Source: Cyanobacteria bacterium UBA8803 (lineage in GTDB: Bacteria; Cyanobacteriota; Cyanobacteriia; Cyanobacteriales; Coleofasciculaceae). From it: a stretch of DNA of 6,152 bases. This document shows, piece after piece, positions 5,193 through 6,152 of the stretch (position 1 is the first letter of the stretch; each line of letters opens with the position of its first letter). The position numbers and the translations under genes are program-made. Below the pieces are notes generated by a model. That model had not been told where the DNA came from. It made no database searches and saw only the letters and a list, made by a program, of their open reading frames with translations. The stretch lies in contig DNXU01000177.1 of the NCBI GenBank assembly GCA_003505715.1, positions 243 through 6,394 of the forward strand, given 5' to 3'.

Positions 5193-6152
5193 ATGCTGAA
5201 CAAAAGCAAAGCCTTACTTTATTATCTTAGCCAAGGCAATCCCAAGGTTTTTGGCATCATATTTATATCAGCAGTTTTTGTTACTATTGCCAGACTTTTA
5301 GCCCCCATAGAACTAAGTTGGGACCCAGCTGTACAGTTAGACGCAGCCCATCGCCTAGTTCAAGGATTCGGGTTAACTAGCACGGTTTTCCCTGTTCCTG
5401 AGGATATCGCTAAAATTCCTCCTAATCTAATTCAGTCTCCCACTCCTCAATATCTAACTTCATTTCCGCCAGGATTTTCTATTTTAGTCGCTAGCTTGCT
5501 ATTTTTAGGAATCTCGCTAGCCTCATCTTTAAAAATAATTTACAGTATTACCACTCTCCTGGGTTGGTTTGCCTGGTCAATTATTGGCAGCCATTGCTTA
5601 TTAAAGCCAATTCAATTAGGGTCAATATTGTTTCCAGCTCAACTTTTATTAGCTGCCATTCTGCCTTTATTTTATACACCGGGATGGGTGGGAACAGATA
5701 TATTCCTGTGGGCCGCTCTTCCGTTTATGATTTTGCTGCTGTTCAAGTCAAACCCTAGAGATAAGATCCCACAACAACAGGATGAAGATGATTCTTACCC
5801 TAATCACTCATCCCATTTCCCTTTCTTCAAGTCAGAATTCAAAGGTTCCTTAAAACTTTCCTATGTAGTTGCTGCTGGATTAATATTCGGGTTTCAGTTC
5901 TCCCTGCGCTACGCCGTCCTTTTTTTTAGCATTGCTGCCTTTTTAATATTATTTCAGGTTCACTTTCCTCATATTAAAAATGTCGTCAAAAGTTATTTAG
6001 TATTTCTCCTTAGTTCAGTATTCTTTATTGTCCCTGTAGCTGTCTATATTAAGTTGGCAAATGCCTATAACGGCAAGAGTGGGTTGCCCCAAGTGTCTTT
6101 TGAATCTCAGTATTCAGGATTTTTCAATACTATTGAAAAACTTGTACACTCA
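5193..6152 (+). CDS. GT-C family (PMT/ArnT-like) membrane glycosyltransferase, 3' end outside window
   Basis: A frame of 320 codons stays open to the last base, so the gene is cut by the window edge. After a first membrane span (about 19-37) comes LSWDPAVQLDAAHRLVQGFG (41-60). An acidic residue in this first outer loop (D44, perhaps D50) is the catalytic position of GT-C enzymes, which use polyprenyl-phosphate sugars. SFPPGFSILVA (90-100) matches the proline-rich stretch before the next spans in the GT39-like group. Further hydrophobic segments lie near 96-132, 142-162, 169-185, 224-255 and 267-287. A hydrophilic, Asp-rich loop (186-222) separates two of them. The start is uncertain: ATG 5193 has no Shine-Dalgarno; ATG 5124 is in frame, adds 23 residues and would overlap the inverted-repeat arm. 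The GT2 product upstream could be its donor, but a terminator lies between. The superfamily is fairly sure; the substrate is unknown. Confidence 0.78.
   Translation, partial: MLNKSKALLYYLSQGNPKVFGIIFISAVFVTIARLLAPIELSWDPAVQLDAAHRLVQGFGLTSTVFPVPEDIAKIPPNLIQSPTPQYLTSFPPGFSILVASLLFLGISLASSLKIIYSITTLLGWFAWSIIGSHCLLKPIQLGSILFPAQLLLAAILPLFYTPGWVGTDIFLWAALPFMILLLFKSNPRDKIPQQQDEDDSYPNHSSHFPFFKSEFKGSLKLSYVVAAGLIFGFQFSLRYAVLFFSIAAFLILFQVHFPHIKNVVKSYLVFLLSSVFFIVPVAVYIKLANAYNGKSGLPQVSFESQYSGFFNTIEKLVHS

Noticed and set aside
5564..5758. A + strand frame of 64 codons
   Set aside because: It is in another frame of the GT-C gene, whose own frame gives a coherent membrane protein through the same bases.

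Overview
The window looks like a piece of cyanobacterial chromosome. The exact 8-bp palindrome GCGATCGC (HIP1, typical of many cyanobacteria) occurs six times in about 6 kb. There is also an intergenic GGTAATT heptamer array of the kind common in filamentous cyanobacteria, and the gene types fit. No genus can be named from this sequence alone.

Layout, left to right, with all genes on the + strand: (1) the 3' part of an L,D-transpeptidase (YkuD) gene, ending at 639 and followed by an AT-rich hairpin terminator; (2) a gene-free stretch of about 670 bases (640-1308). Its first part is AT-rich with little visible content. Its second part starts at a plausible sigma-70 promoter (899-928) and runs as a leader of about 375 nt that can fold into several helices, some mutually exclusive, ending at a ribosome binding site partly hidden in a hairpin; (3) a left-handed beta-helix (hexapeptide) acyltransferase, 1309-2040, with a GTG start; (4) 20 bp later, a polyprenyl-phosphate-type family 2 glycosyltransferase with a C-terminal membrane domain, 2061-3311; (5) 63 bp later, a BchE/HpnJ-like radical SAM protein, 3375-5018; (6) an intergenic region holding a U-tract terminator, a 126-bp inverted-repeat element and the heptamer array; (7) the first 320 codons of a multi-membrane-span GT-C (PMT/ArnT-like) glycosyltransferase, open to the window edge.

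Genes 3-5 look like one operon controlled from the long leader. The joint reading is an inference. The GT2 enzyme could make a lipid-linked sugar donor at the inner face of the membrane, and the GT-C enzyme could transfer such a sugar outside. The acyltransferase and radical SAM enzyme could modify the glycan or the lipid. The product is unknown. It could be a surface polysaccharide, a decorated glycolipid or a hopanoid-like lipid. The upstream L,D-transpeptidase acts on peptidoglycan and is separated from the operon by a terminator.

The least explained parts are the structured leader before the acyltransferase and the inverted-repeat/terminator element before the GT-C gene.
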